NCBI RefSeq assembly: GCF_963664965.1
Contig: NZ_OY761823.1
Coordinates: 3,653,031 to 3,717,030 of the forward strand
From: an uncultured Pseudodesulfovibrio sp.
GTDB lineage: Bacteria; Desulfobacterota; Desulfovibrionia; Desulfovibrionales; Desulfovibrionaceae
Direction: 5' to 3'
Length of the DNA stretch: 64,000 bases
Under the pieces are notes generated by a model, which was not told the DNA's origin, ran no database searches, and saw only the letters and a program-made list of their open reading frames with translations. The position numbers and the translations under genes are program-made. Of the stretch, positions 54,716 through 62,346 are shown piece after piece (within the stretch, counting starts at the first letter, position 1; each line of letters begins with the position of its first letter).

Positions 54716-55732
54716 GTGATCTCGCTGAAAAAAGCAACCGTAAGCGCTGCCTCTCTGGCGGCTGGAGTCGGGCTGATTGCGACCCTGCTTCACAAAACCG
54801 GGGTCGACGCAACAATGCTCGCGGAGACATTGAGGCGAACGGACATGTTCTGGGCTTCCGCCGTTCTGCTTTCCACCTTTCTGAATCTGTGGCTTTCAGC
54901 ATACAAATGGAAACGGGTTTTACGCCGTCTTGGTGAAAGAAAACGCATTCCCTACATGGCGTATACATCTCTTGGTGCCGTACTCGGCAACTTCGTGCCG
55001 GCGCAGATTGCCATCAGCACAGCCCGGGGACTCGGAGCAAAACTAGGGCAAAGAGTTTCAGCGACCAAAGCCCTTGGAAGTTCTATGCTCGATCAGATGT
55101 ACGACCTGCTCCCACCAATATGCGCTTTTTTCCTCGCCATCCCCATCATGCACGGCTCCCTTGACTTCACTAGCGGCACATTGATTTTCATAGGTATACT
55201 GGCCATCGCATTCGTGACTTTAAGCCTGTTTCAGAAACGCCTGATCGACATCGTTGTGGTCACCCTGTACAGGCTCAGGTCCATTACACATCGATTCCGA
55301 AAAAAAGACGGTGCCCCCAGCCTGACGCAAGTGGACTCAACACAATTAAACTTGCGCGAAGGATTGTCGTTGTCCGCGCTGACTTTTTTACGCTATGCCA
55401 ATCTCTTTCTTCGGGTATATCTGGTCACCCTTGCCGTAGGAATCCCTTTGGATTTACATGTCCTTTTCTGGGCCTTTCCGGTTGTTCAGCTATCCATGCT
55501 CGTCGGGATCACCCCCGGTGGCGCAGGAATCATGGAGGCCGGCTGGATCGGCGTATTGTCGCTTTTCCACGTTCCGACAGACGCGTCACTTCTTGTCGCG
55601 CTGTCACTTCGGCTACTGGCCTTGGGCTGCCAAATCATAATCGCCAGCTCCGCCTGGATTCTTTTATTCAGCAAAAAACGAAGGCAACACGAAATGCCGC
55701 CCCATCCCCCTCTTCAACGCACCAAAGACTAG
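54716..55732 (+). CDS. UPF0104/LPG-synthase-like flippase-domain membrane protein
   Basis: A 338-residue protein starting at GTG (AAGG upstream) with seven or eight membrane segments. The YKWKRVLRRLG segment near residue 62, VPAQIAISTARGLGAK near 98 and GITPGGAGIMEAGWIG near 262 match the lysyl-phosphatidylglycerol synthase transmembrane family, seen alone in many glycan clusters, where a lipid-flipping role is suspected. It lacks the soluble aminoacyl-transfer domain. It lies 43 bases after the GT2 gene and probably shares its transcript. Confidence 0.75.
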   Translation: MISLKKATVSAASLAAGVGLIATLLHKTGVDATMLAETLRRTDMFWASAVLLSTFLNLWLSAYKWKRVLRRLGERKRIPYMAYTSLGAVLGNFVPAQIAISTARGLGAKLGQRVSATKALGSSMLDQMYDLLPPICAFFLAIPIMHGSLDFTSGTLIFIGILAIAFVTLSLFQKRLIDIVVVTLYRLRSITHRFRKKDGAPSLTQVDSTQLNLREGLSLSALTFLRYANLFLRVYLVTLAVGIPLDLHVLFWAFPVVQLSMLVGITPGGAGIMEAGWIGVLSLFHVPTDASLLVALSLRLLALGCQIIIASSAWILLFSKKRRQHEMPPHPPLQRTKD

Positions 55733-55756
55733 TCAGAAAAATATAAAAGGATATTC

Positions 55757-56623
55757 ATGCCCACACCAACCTTTCTCTATGTCGGTTCAGCAAAATGCGC
55801 CTCCACCTGGATGTGGCGAGTCTTTGACGAGCATCCGGAAATATTCGTGACGACGTCAAAAGAACTCATGTTTTTCAACGACTACTACGAGCGGGGAACA
55901 GACTGGTATCTATCCCACTTTGAAAACGGGAAAGAATATGCTTGCCGAGGGGAACTGTCCCACGACTATTTCCTGAAATCGATATATGCAGAAAGAATCC
56001 ACAAGGATTTTCCGGACGTCAAAATACTCTGCTGCCTACGCGAACCCATGTCCTTGTTACGCTCATACTACAAGTATGATCGTCGAATATTCAAACGATT
56101 CTCAAAACATGAACACGCCAACATGGACTTCATTGATTTTGCAAAATCAGAAAACGTCAACAACTACGTCGATTACTATTCAAACTTGACGCCATTTTAT
56201 GAACTGTTTCCGCGCAACAAGATTCATGTGATGTTCTATGAAGATCTCGTAAATACCCCAATGGAATTCTACACATCAATGTTGGAATTTCTACAAGTTT
56301 CCCCTTCGCACGTGGTTCCCAGCGCCCACAAAATCATTAACCCCGCAATGACTCCAAGAAATGCCCTGTTGTCATCATTGGCCACATGGGTCGCAGACAT
56401 GCTCCGACGACACAAACTGGAATCCATTCTTGGAATACTCAAGGCCAATATATTACTTGAAAAGCTTTTCTTCTCCTCAAAAAAGCCACCTATTGACCTC
56501 GCCATTGATGAAACGTCTCCCGAATACATGCATCTTTACAGGGAATTTCATAAATATGACGACAAGCTCTCTTCGCTCATTGGGAAAAATCTTCCCAAGG
56601 AATGGAGCGAACCAGCAAATTAA
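55757..56623 (+). CDS. Sulfotransferase (PAPS-dependent)
   Basis: A 288-residue cytosolic sulfotransferase. The phosphate-binding loop GSAKCASTWMWRVFDEHPEI at residues 10-29 and the 3'-phosphate segment CLREPMSLLRSYYKY near residue 94 are the two diagnostic elements, and FYEDLVNTPMEFY near 160 is typical. It would transfer sulfate from PAPS to a glycan or lipid acceptor. In a sulfate reducer APS is abundant, but PAPS also needs APS kinase, which is not in the window. AAGGA precedes the start. It lies among polysaccharide genes. Confidence 0.87.
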   Translation: MPTPTFLYVGSAKCASTWMWRVFDEHPEIFVTTSKELMFFNDYYERGTDWYLSHFENGKEYACRGELSHDYFLKSIYAERIHKDFPDVKILCCLREPMSLLRSYYKYDRRIFKRFSKHEHANMDFIDFAKSENVNNYVDYYSNLTPFYELFPRNKIHVMFYEDLVNTPMEFYTSMLEFLQVSPSHVVPSAHKIINPAMTPRNALLSSLATWVADMLRRHKLESILGILKANILLEKLFFSSKKPPIDLAIDETSPEYMHLYREFHKYDDKLSSLIGKNLPKEWSEPAN

Positions 56624-56700
56624 AGCACAGTTACCGCTACTCTTGGCAGACAAAAATCCCCCATGATCGAAATCAATTTCAAATCAAACGAGGTCGATAA

Positions 56701-57399
56701 GTGAATTTTGATAAGAACGCTCCGACATATTCAGACGAGCTGAATCAAGGACTGAAGTTGACCGGTGAGTCACGAAATTATTTCATCAATGCCAGAATAC
56801 GCCTTGTCAAGGCATGGCTTGAGAAACGAAAAAGTTCGGTCAACAACGTCTTGGATTTCGGATGTGGAGATGGTTCCAGCGCTCATGCATTGGCGGGCAT
56901 TCCCGATGTGGCAGAATATACAGGGACAGACACCGCCGTCGAGGCCATGAATGTCGGCAAAACCCAGCTTGAAAAGACGCAGAGATCAATCGAAATCTCT
57001 TTTATAGAAACAAGCAAGGTGGCTGACGATTCCTTTCAACTAGCCTATGTCAACGGAGTCTTCCATCACATCCCGGTAAAGGAACGACTGATGTGGATAA
57101 AATATCTTGCGGCAAAGCTCCAAGATGGCGGATATTTGGCTTTTTGGGAAAACAACCCGTGGAATCCTGGCACGCGACTACTTCACAAACTGGTTCCTTT
57201 TGATCGGGATGCAATATTTGTCTATCCATCCACAGGAATGAAACTCATAGAACAAGCGGGCCTCACCGTCCTCAGACGCAGCTATCACTTCATCTTCCCC
57301 GGCGCTCTTAAACCGCTCAGATTTCTGGAACCTCATCTTGAACATCTTCCTTTTGGCGGACAGTACTGCATATTTGCACAAAAGCAGTCAGCAACATAA
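56701..57399 (+). CDS. Class I SAM-dependent methyltransferase
   Basis: A 232-residue methyltransferase starting at GTG with GAGG upstream. Motif I is VLDFGCGDGSSAHAL, followed by the acidic YTGTDTAVEAM and the post-motif region FHHIPVKERLMWIKYL, all typical of class I small-molecule or sugar methyltransferases. It is the last plus-strand gene of the polysaccharide region and likely methylates the glycan or its lipid carrier; the acceptor is unknown. Confidence 0.85.
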   Translation: MNFDKNAPTYSDELNQGLKLTGESRNYFINARIRLVKAWLEKRKSSVNNVLDFGCGDGSSAHALAGIPDVAEYTGTDTAVEAMNVGKTQLEKTQRSIEISFIETSKVADDSFQLAYVNGVFHHIPVKERLMWIKYLAAKLQDGGYLAFWENNPWNPGTRLLHKLVPFDRDAIFVYPSTGMKLIEQAGLTVLRRSYHFIFPGALKPLRFLEPHLEHLPFGGQYCIFAQKQSAT

Positions 57400-57482
57400 A
57401 AACCGAATCAACCACCTTGAAAGTATAAGCAAAATGCCAGCCTGCGGTAAGCCAGAGAGGAAGAGACCGGCCAATATAGCAT

Positions 57483-58439
57483 TTAACCCCCAGCCCACAA
57501 ACCTGACAATGCAGGGCCTATGCAGTGCCACTCTCCCCGCAGGGCGAGCAGGGCTGGCTTGAGCAGACTTCGGAGCAAGAGCACCGGAGGCAGGAGCCAT
57601 GGGTAGTGCTTGCGTGTGAACAGAAAGGTAGAACGGGCCTCATGGTAGGCCGCAGTACGGCCTTGATGATGAGAAGCTGTCTCTGGCCTGCCGATGGAGG
57701 CACTGACGTCATGGTTCACTATGCACTCCCTGCACCAGCCAAGGGAATATCCGGCCGCTTTCGCACGAAGGCACAAGTCAAGTTCTTCGTAAAAAAGAAA
57801 AAACTTCTCATCAAGCAGACCTATGTCGTCAAAAAGCGACATCGGCACAAACAGGCTGGCTCCATAGACGTAATCCATGGGCAAATTCGACAATCCGGCC
57901 ATATCCTCCAGCCGTGTCCCTGCGTGATTCGGTTCAATGCGGGACAGCCATGGCGTATATTGCACACCACCGGCCACTTGAATGCGCTGTCCGGCTTCCC
58001 CGCCATGCACCACTGTCGCGCCGAGAATGGACTTCGGTGATGCTGCAAGGGTCGTGAGCAACGCTTCCACCGCCCCCTGCTCGGGCCTTGTATCGTTATT
58101 CAGAAGCCAAACGGCATTGAACCCGCCAAGGCTTCGGACCAAGCGAATACCGCTGTTGCATCCAGCTGCAAACCCCCGGTTCCCGCAATTGTGAAGCACA
58201 ACGACACCGCCACGCTTGTCCCACGACTCAGAAATGTCTTCGAACTCGGTCAACAGGCTGTTCACTTCGAGAGAATTCTCGGCAAAGGAAGCCAGCTCCT
58301 CCGCATGTTCCCGTCCGGCATTGTTGGAAACGACCACCAAAGACTCCGGTGCCACACTCGCCAAACGTTCCAGACACCGCTTGGTCGTTTCAGGCTTGCC
58401 ATAGTGCACGAGCACGATGGCAGTCGTCGAAAGGCGCAT
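57483..58439 (-). CDS. GT2 glycosyltransferase (rhamnosyltransferase-like)
   Basis: A 318-residue GT-A enzyme with AIVLVHYGKPETTKRCL at the N terminus, NCGNRGFAAGCNSGI, the metal site LNNDTRPE, and YGASLFVPMSLFDDIGLLDE followed by FYEELDLCLRAKAAGY. It resembles the 47638-48663 protein in layout. The start at 58439 is set by AGGAG at ideal spacing, leaving 13 bases after the upstream GT4 gene, with which it forms an operon. Confidence 0.9.
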   Translation of the reverse strand: MRLSTTAIVLVHYGKPETTKRCLERLASVAPESLVVVSNNAGREHAEELASFAENSLEVNSLLTEFEDISESWDKRGGVVVLHNCGNRGFAAGCNSGIRLVRSLGGFNAVWLLNNDTRPEQGAVEALLTTLAASPKSILGATVVHGGEAGQRIQVAGGVQYTPWLSRIEPNHAGTRLEDMAGLSNLPMDYVYGASLFVPMSLFDDIGLLDEKFFLFYEELDLCLRAKAAGYSLGWCRECIVNHDVSASIGRPETASHHQGRTAAYHEARSTFLFTRKHYPWLLPPVLLLRSLLKPALLALRGEWHCIGPALSGLWAGG

Positions 58440-58452
58440 GACGTGCTCCTGA

Positions 58453-59619
58453 CTATTCATGTAAACATCGTTCATAAAATGAAAGGACGTTCTTCGCACT
58501 TTTTTCCCAGCTCAGATGCGTACGTGCAAACATACGCCCCGCAGCGCCAATCTCCTTCCGCAACGCAGGGGCGGCAATCAACCGCTCAACACTTTGCACC
58601 AACTCTTCCACGGTTCCGTTTCTAAGCAGCAGGCATTCCTTTCCATGCTCCAAATGACGGCCAATGTTGGTTGCCGGGAGAAGAACCGGCCGCCCGCTCG
58701 CAAGAAACATGGGGACCTTGCTGGGAAAGCGAAAATCGTTGAACCGGTCCGGCTTGCCGGGTTGAACCAGAATATCGGCCCCGGCAAGATAACGCACCAA
58801 CTCCTGCGGAGGAAGACTCCCCAGTTCCACGACAAAAGGGGCTGAGGCCTGCTTCACGTCTTCATCCATCCCTGCGTGGGTGGCGCCGCAACGGAGCAAT
58901 CTCACATCCCGGCCCCGGCTATTCAGTTCGGCAATCCCGGCATACAAAGTCTTGACTTCACCAAGGTTGGCCGCATGCACGTTCCCGGTGTACGTCAATA
59001 CAATGGACGACTCGGGGATTCCCAAGGATCGCCGCACCCCAAGGTCAGGCGTGACCGGGAGGTCAAATATTTCCGGCTCACAGGAAGGCCAGAAGGTCAT
59101 GGCCGGAACAGATTCCGGCACTCCTGTTTCAAGGGAGTCCATGATGCAGGTCACTCCGGCGGCGTTCGCAATGAATTTCCGGTACCGTGCCGGATGGATG
59201 AACGCACGGGGCATCCGCATCCGCCGAAGCCACGACAACTGACCAACGTCTTCCGGAGAAACGCCCATGTGCGTCTCAAAGACGAGTTGCTCGTTATCCT
59301 CCAAATGAACGAAATAGGGAATGCCTGCACGCTTGCCAACGGCATCAACGCAACTTCGAACGACCTCTCGCGGTGTCCAGGCATGCAGGATCGCCCCCTC
59401 TTTGCGAAGCGCTCCACCACCAAACAGGAATTTGCGTTTCAGGGCCGAAAACCCAATGACATCATATCGAGGGGAACCGCAATTGAACACATGCCCAGCC
59501 ACACGAGGCACACAGGCAGTACAACGCACGCCGAGGCGCTCCAGGGCATTAGCGAGAAAATGAATATGAATTCCACTTGAGCCTTCGAAGTGGTGATAAT
59601 TGACGAAATAAACGTGCAT
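58453..59619 (-). CDS. GT4-family glycosyltransferase
   Basis: A 388-residue GT-B transferase. It opens with VYFVNYHHFEGSSGIHIHFL, the acceptor-domain start, and its second domain has SIVLTYTGNVHAANLGEVK, a PGKPDRFNDFRFPSK donor region and FLASGRPVLLPATNIG. The E-x7-E block is replaced by a less regular segment, so the sugar donor is uncertain. The start at 59619 is weakly supported; a GTG four codons upstream is possible. It lies before the GT2 gene and 69 bases after gspN. Confidence 0.83.
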   Translation of the reverse strand: MHVYFVNYHHFEGSSGIHIHFLANALERLGVRCTACVPRVAGHVFNCGSPRYDVIGFSALKRKFLFGGGALRKEGAILHAWTPREVVRSCVDAVGKRAGIPYFVHLEDNEQLVFETHMGVSPEDVGQLSWLRRMRMPRAFIHPARYRKFIANAAGVTCIMDSLETGVPESVPAMTFWPSCEPEIFDLPVTPDLGVRRSLGIPESSIVLTYTGNVHAANLGEVKTLYAGIAELNSRGRDVRLLRCGATHAGMDEDVKQASAPFVVELGSLPPQELVRYLAGADILVQPGKPDRFNDFRFPSKVPMFLASGRPVLLPATNIGRHLEHGKECLLLRNGTVEELVQSVERLIAAPALRKEIGAAGRMFARTHLSWEKSAKNVLSFYERCLHE

Positions 59620-59688
59620 CCTGCTTGTCACCCCGGATTCCGGATCATCCTTCCTCGCCACGTGTATCCACTGCGGCCATGGTGTGTA

Positions 59689-60642
59689 CTATTTCAACAT
59701 GACCTGCGGATTCGCGACGCTCCCGCGGAGCCGAACCGGAACGGCCTGTTTCTTCTTCATCATGGCCACGGCCTTGGGATCGAGCACGCTTGTGGCCAGT
59801 CTCTTGGGCGAACCGAGAAACTTGCCGTTCATATCGAACGTGCTCTTCTGGAAATTATTGGCATCCACAGACAACGCGCCAGCCGTCTTCAGGGAAATGC
59901 CGTCCGTGCTCACGATATCAAGCTGAGAAAAGGACCACACGCCCTTTTCCATGGCGCAATCAAGATTCACGGAAAAGTCCTTGAGTCGAGCCCCTTTGAT
60001 CACCGGAAAACGGTTTTCCATATCAAGCCGGTCCAGACGGGCTACCACCTCACCTTCGACTTCCAGAGGGGCGTTGACCGGCCCTTGAACCGAGGCGTCG
60101 ATGGTCAGAAATCCTTTCATACTTCTGTCAAAAGACTTGATTTGAGGGATGGTCCCCAGATCGATCATTTCGGTCCGAACGTCCGCACTCAGCCAGTCCG
60201 TATTGAAAAACGCCCCAGTAGACAAATCAATGTCCACAAGGCCGCCATACGCCCTACTCGTGGCCGACAGACTCAGCTTACCCACCAGCAGCGGAAAAAG
60301 GGAAAGACGAAGGTCCGTATCCTTCAGGATCAAGAGAGGTTTCCTCGTCTTCTTGTGATAAACACGCACATACTCCACGGTCACCCGCGGAGGCACCAGT
60401 TGTGGTTCAAGATAGGGGAATTCCACGGTGACGCCGTCCAGCTCGCCGACAACCTCACGCACCAAAGCGTCAGTCTGAACGACATAATATCGGGCCGTAA
60501 ACACCAAACTAAAGACAGCGAGACCGAACAGAAAATACCCGGTCCCTGCCAAAACCATCCCTCGCGTCACTTCAAAATCAAGCAACCTGCCAAGCAGGGG
60601 GGACTTGGCAAACAGTTCACGGACGGTATTCAACGGATTCAT
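59689..60642 (-). CDS. gspN: Type II secretion system protein GspN
   Basis: A 317-residue protein with one N-terminal membrane segment (about residues 30-50) and a large periplasmic region of alternating beta strands in the AsmA-like manner seen in GspN proteins (LSLSATSRAYGGLVDIDLS, GPVNAPLEVEGEVVARL). Its exact role in secretion is not settled. It starts three bases after the gspE stop, in the order gspD-gspE-gspN, which supports the naming. Confidence 0.8.
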   Translation of the reverse strand: MNPLNTVRELFAKSPLLGRLLDFEVTRGMVLAGTGYFLFGLAVFSLVFTARYYVVQTDALVREVVGELDGVTVEFPYLEPQLVPPRVTVEYVRVYHKKTRKPLLILKDTDLRLSLFPLLVGKLSLSATSRAYGGLVDIDLSTGAFFNTDWLSADVRTEMIDLGTIPQIKSFDRSMKGFLTIDASVQGPVNAPLEVEGEVVARLDRLDMENRFPVIKGARLKDFSVNLDCAMEKGVWSFSQLDIVSTDGISLKTAGALSVDANNFQKSTFDMNGKFLGSPKRLATSVLDPKAVAMMKKKQAVPVRLRGSVANPQVMLK

Positions 60643-60645
60643 ACG

Positions 60646-62346
60646 CTAGAGATTGGTCACGCGAAGCACTTCCGACAAAGTCGTCAGGCCCGCCTTGGTT
60701 TTGAAGCAGCCATTCATGGTCAGGCTCTCCATGCCGTCCTTCTTGGCTTGCACACGAATCTGGTTGGAATCAGCAGTGCTGAGCACAAGAGACTTGGTGG
60801 AATCAGACAGTTCCATGATCTCGTAAATAGCCATGCGCCCCTTGTATCCCGTTCCCATGCAGGCATCGCACCCCACGGGCTGATAAATCTCGTGACCGCG
60901 GAAGTCGTCAGCGAACGAGCCGAAGTCAGCATCCAATTGGGTTTCGGAGGGAACATAGGACGTCTTGCACTCAGGACACAGCCTGCGTACCAGTCGCTGG
61001 GCCACAACGGCCCGGAGCACAGACGACAACAGAAATGGTTCCACCCCCATGTCGAAGAGGCGGGTGACAGCACTCGGCGCATCGTTGGTATGCAGCGTTG
61101 AAAAAACCAGATGCCCGGTCAGTGCCGCCTGAATGGCTATTTGAGCGGTTTCCTTGTCGCGTATTTCACCGATGAGTATCACGTCGGGGTCCTGACGGAC
61201 AATGGAACGCAGGCCGGAAGCGAAATCAAGCCCGACCTTGGAATTCACCTGAATCTGCCCGATGCCGTCCAACTGATATTCCACCGGATCTTCGATGGTC
61301 AGAATATTCTTGTCCGACGAATTGATGTAGTTCAACACCGCGTACAAGGACGTGGTCTTGCCGCTGCCGGTAGGCCCCGTCACCAAAATGATGCCATGGG
61401 AAATTTTCACGAGCCGCTGCATGCGGGCGAGGTTTTCGTCGGTCAAGCCGAGGTCGGGCATATTGAGAATCTTGGTACTCTTTTCCAGCAAACGCATAAC
61501 GATGCGCTCGCCAAGAGCCGTGGGCAGACAAGAGACACGGAGATCAACCAGACGACCTCCAAGGGACAGGGCAATGCGGCCGTCCTGCGGCAACCGTCTC
61601 TCGGCGATATTGAGTTTGGCCATAATCTTGATACGCGACACAATGGACGCATGAAACCGCTTGTCGATGGAGTGCTTGTCGTACAGCACGCCATCAAGCC
61701 GGAAACGGACGCGAAGAATGTCCTTGTACGGCTCGATATGGATGTCACTCGCATTAGCCCGGACCGCCTGCGAAAGGACCATGTTGACAAGCTTGATGAA
61801 CGGGGCGTCGCTTGTGTCGTCCAGCAAATCCTCGATGGTGTCGTCGTCAAAATCGCTGAAGGAGCCGACGGCCGCTCCGTCGAGCACCTCCAAGGCTTCC
61901 AGATCCTCTTCTACGTCACCAAAGACCTTGTTGATGGCACCAAGCACACCTTCCGCCGGAGCAAACACCGCCTGAATCGAATCGTTTTTCAATACAAGCC
62001 GAAAATCATTGAGCGACCCCAAGGCCGAGGGGTGACTGACCGCAATAATGATCGTGCCGTCTTCCCGTTGCAACGGAATGGCATTGAGCCGCTTGAGATA
62101 ATGGATGGAAAACTTGCGAACAAGCTCGGGAAAAACAAGGCCGGAATCAATGGCGTCAAGGCACTCCACGTCATGGAAGTCGGCATAAAAACGCACAACG
62201 TCCACCTCGGACATTTGCCCATTTTTCGACAAGAGCCCAGGGAGGTCGAGCCCCTGCTCCTGTGCTTTTTCCAGAAGCTCCTGCACTTCATCGGCAGAAA
62301 TCACGCCGGATGAAACCAGAGCCTTCTCGACGCTGAAATCGAACAT
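60646..62346 (-). CDS. gspE: Type II secretion ATPase GspE
   Basis: A 566-residue secretion ATPase that powers pseudopilus assembly at the inner membrane. An N-terminal GspE/PilB domain (residues 1-150) precedes the ATPase core: Walker A GPTGSGKTT near residue 325, the Asp box, and DPDVILIGEIRDKETAQIAI with the His box HLVFSTLHTNDA. The zinc site is formed by CPEC near 455 and CDAC near 490. The start ATG overlaps the gspD stop by one base (TAATG). Confidence 0.95.
   Translation of the reverse strand: MFDFSVEKALVSSGVISADEVQELLEKAQEQGLDLPGLLSKNGQMSEVDVVRFYADFHDVECLDAIDSGLVFPELVRKFSIHYLKRLNAIPLQREDGTIIIAVSHPSALGSLNDFRLVLKNDSIQAVFAPAEGVLGAINKVFGDVEEDLEALEVLDGAAVGSFSDFDDDTIEDLLDDTSDAPFIKLVNMVLSQAVRANASDIHIEPYKDILRVRFRLDGVLYDKHSIDKRFHASIVSRIKIMAKLNIAERRLPQDGRIALSLGGRLVDLRVSCLPTALGERIVMRLLEKSTKILNMPDLGLTDENLARMQRLVKISHGIILVTGPTGSGKTTSLYAVLNYINSSDKNILTIEDPVEYQLDGIGQIQVNSKVGLDFASGLRSIVRQDPDVILIGEIRDKETAQIAIQAALTGHLVFSTLHTNDAPSAVTRLFDMGVEPFLLSSVLRAVVAQRLVRRLCPECKTSYVPSETQLDADFGSFADDFRGHEIYQPVGCDACMGTGYKGRMAIYEIMELSDSTKSLVLSTADSNQIRVQAKKDGMESLTMNGCFKTKAGLTTLSEVLRVTNL

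Noticed and set aside
59590-62313. Two long plus-strand open frames (503 and 400 codons)
   Set aside because: They are antisense to gspN and gspE, which carry diagnostic motifs and end-to-start overlaps with each other and gspD.
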